Assembly (NCBI GenBank): GCA_902363555.1
Contig: CABJAM010000001.1
Coordinates: 62,001-126,000 of the forward strand
Origin: Lachnospiraceae bacterium
Lineage (GTDB): Bacteria > Bacillota > Clostridia > Lachnospirales > Lachnospiraceae
DNA: 64,000 nt
Direction of reading: 5' to 3'
Positions 63,986 to 64,000 of the stretch are shown piece after piece; position 1 is the first letter of the stretch; each line of letters opens with the position of its first letter. Under the pieces are notes generated by a model that saw only the letters and a program-made list of their open reading frames with translations, was not told the DNA's origin and searched no databases. Position numbers and translations under genes: made by a program.

Positions 63986-64000
63986 AATCATATCCCTTTA

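Noticed and set aside
1..64000. tRNA or rRNA genes, transposases, integrases
   Set aside because: None were recognised on either strand; the repeats found have no associated mobility gene.

Overview
The window reads as a chromosomal stretch from a Gram-positive gut-type anaerobe of the class Clostridia, most likely the family Lachnospiraceae. Evidence: strong AGGAGG ribosome sites, YesM/YesN two-component pairs beside CUT1-type ABC sugar transporters, many lipobox lipoproteins, a CD1871A-type CXXC peptide, a two-subunit Fe-S fumarase, and a radical-maturation-type sulfatase. No rRNA, tRNA, phage, transposase or CRISPR array was seen. The family assignment is an inference from gene content.

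Layout. 1-1377: 5'-cut AAA-ATPase/PD-(D/E)XK-like protein with an odd in-frame insertion. 1646-5127 (minus): AtuA, small AtuA-like and CocE-type hydrolase operon. 5377-6385 (minus): 4Fe-4S membrane protein and CD1871A-type peptide. 6504-8653: CatA-like acetyltransferase, then fumarase alpha and beta. 8798-11609 (minus): ECF sigma/anti-sigma pair and a histidine phosphatase. 11895-23665: YesN-YesM, sugar ABC transporter and two GH3 beta-glycosidases. 23726-28457: CLC-type anion channel, RluA-type pseudouridine synthase, a repeat-rich 700-bp gap, and a second AAA/PD-(D/E)XK protein. 28603-45902: an AraC regulator divergent from a 15.8-kb operon (lactonase, PhlG/phloretin-hydrolase-like enzyme, Dpp-type transporter, two related esterases, two ceramidase-like hydrolases, an MBL enzyme and an aromatic-acid-exporter-like membrane protein). 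46238-51604: GGDEF protein, acylphosphatase, cupin and a second YesM/YesN pair. 51710-52820 (minus): HicA-HicB-SecB-like toxin-antitoxin-chaperone module. 53107-59492: LacI regulator, sugar ABC transporter and cytoplasmic sulfatase. 59935-63985: FecCD-type siderophore uptake system.

How the genes work together. Most of the window handles import and hydrolysis of host- or plant-derived molecules: beta-glucosides (GH3 locus), a sulfated sugar (sulfatase locus), ferric siderophores, and in the large operon probably an aromatic or polyketide compound whose acyl-aromatic C-C bond is cut by the PhlG-like enzyme. Each uptake locus has its own regulator nearby.

The non-coding and repeat structure is unusual. 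(a) Degenerate minisatellites with 18- or 36-bp periods lie in frame inside three unrelated enzymes and overlap the end of a fourth gene. (b) A roughly 200-nt element occurs twice, 33 kb apart, with three conserved stems and base-pair-preserving changes. (c) A 64-bp two-hairpin repeat occurs three times with variable but still paired stem sequence. (d) Two genes appear to start at ATT and ATC behind strong ribosome sites. The top candidates for a new system are the PhlG-like catabolic operon and the HicAB-SecB module.
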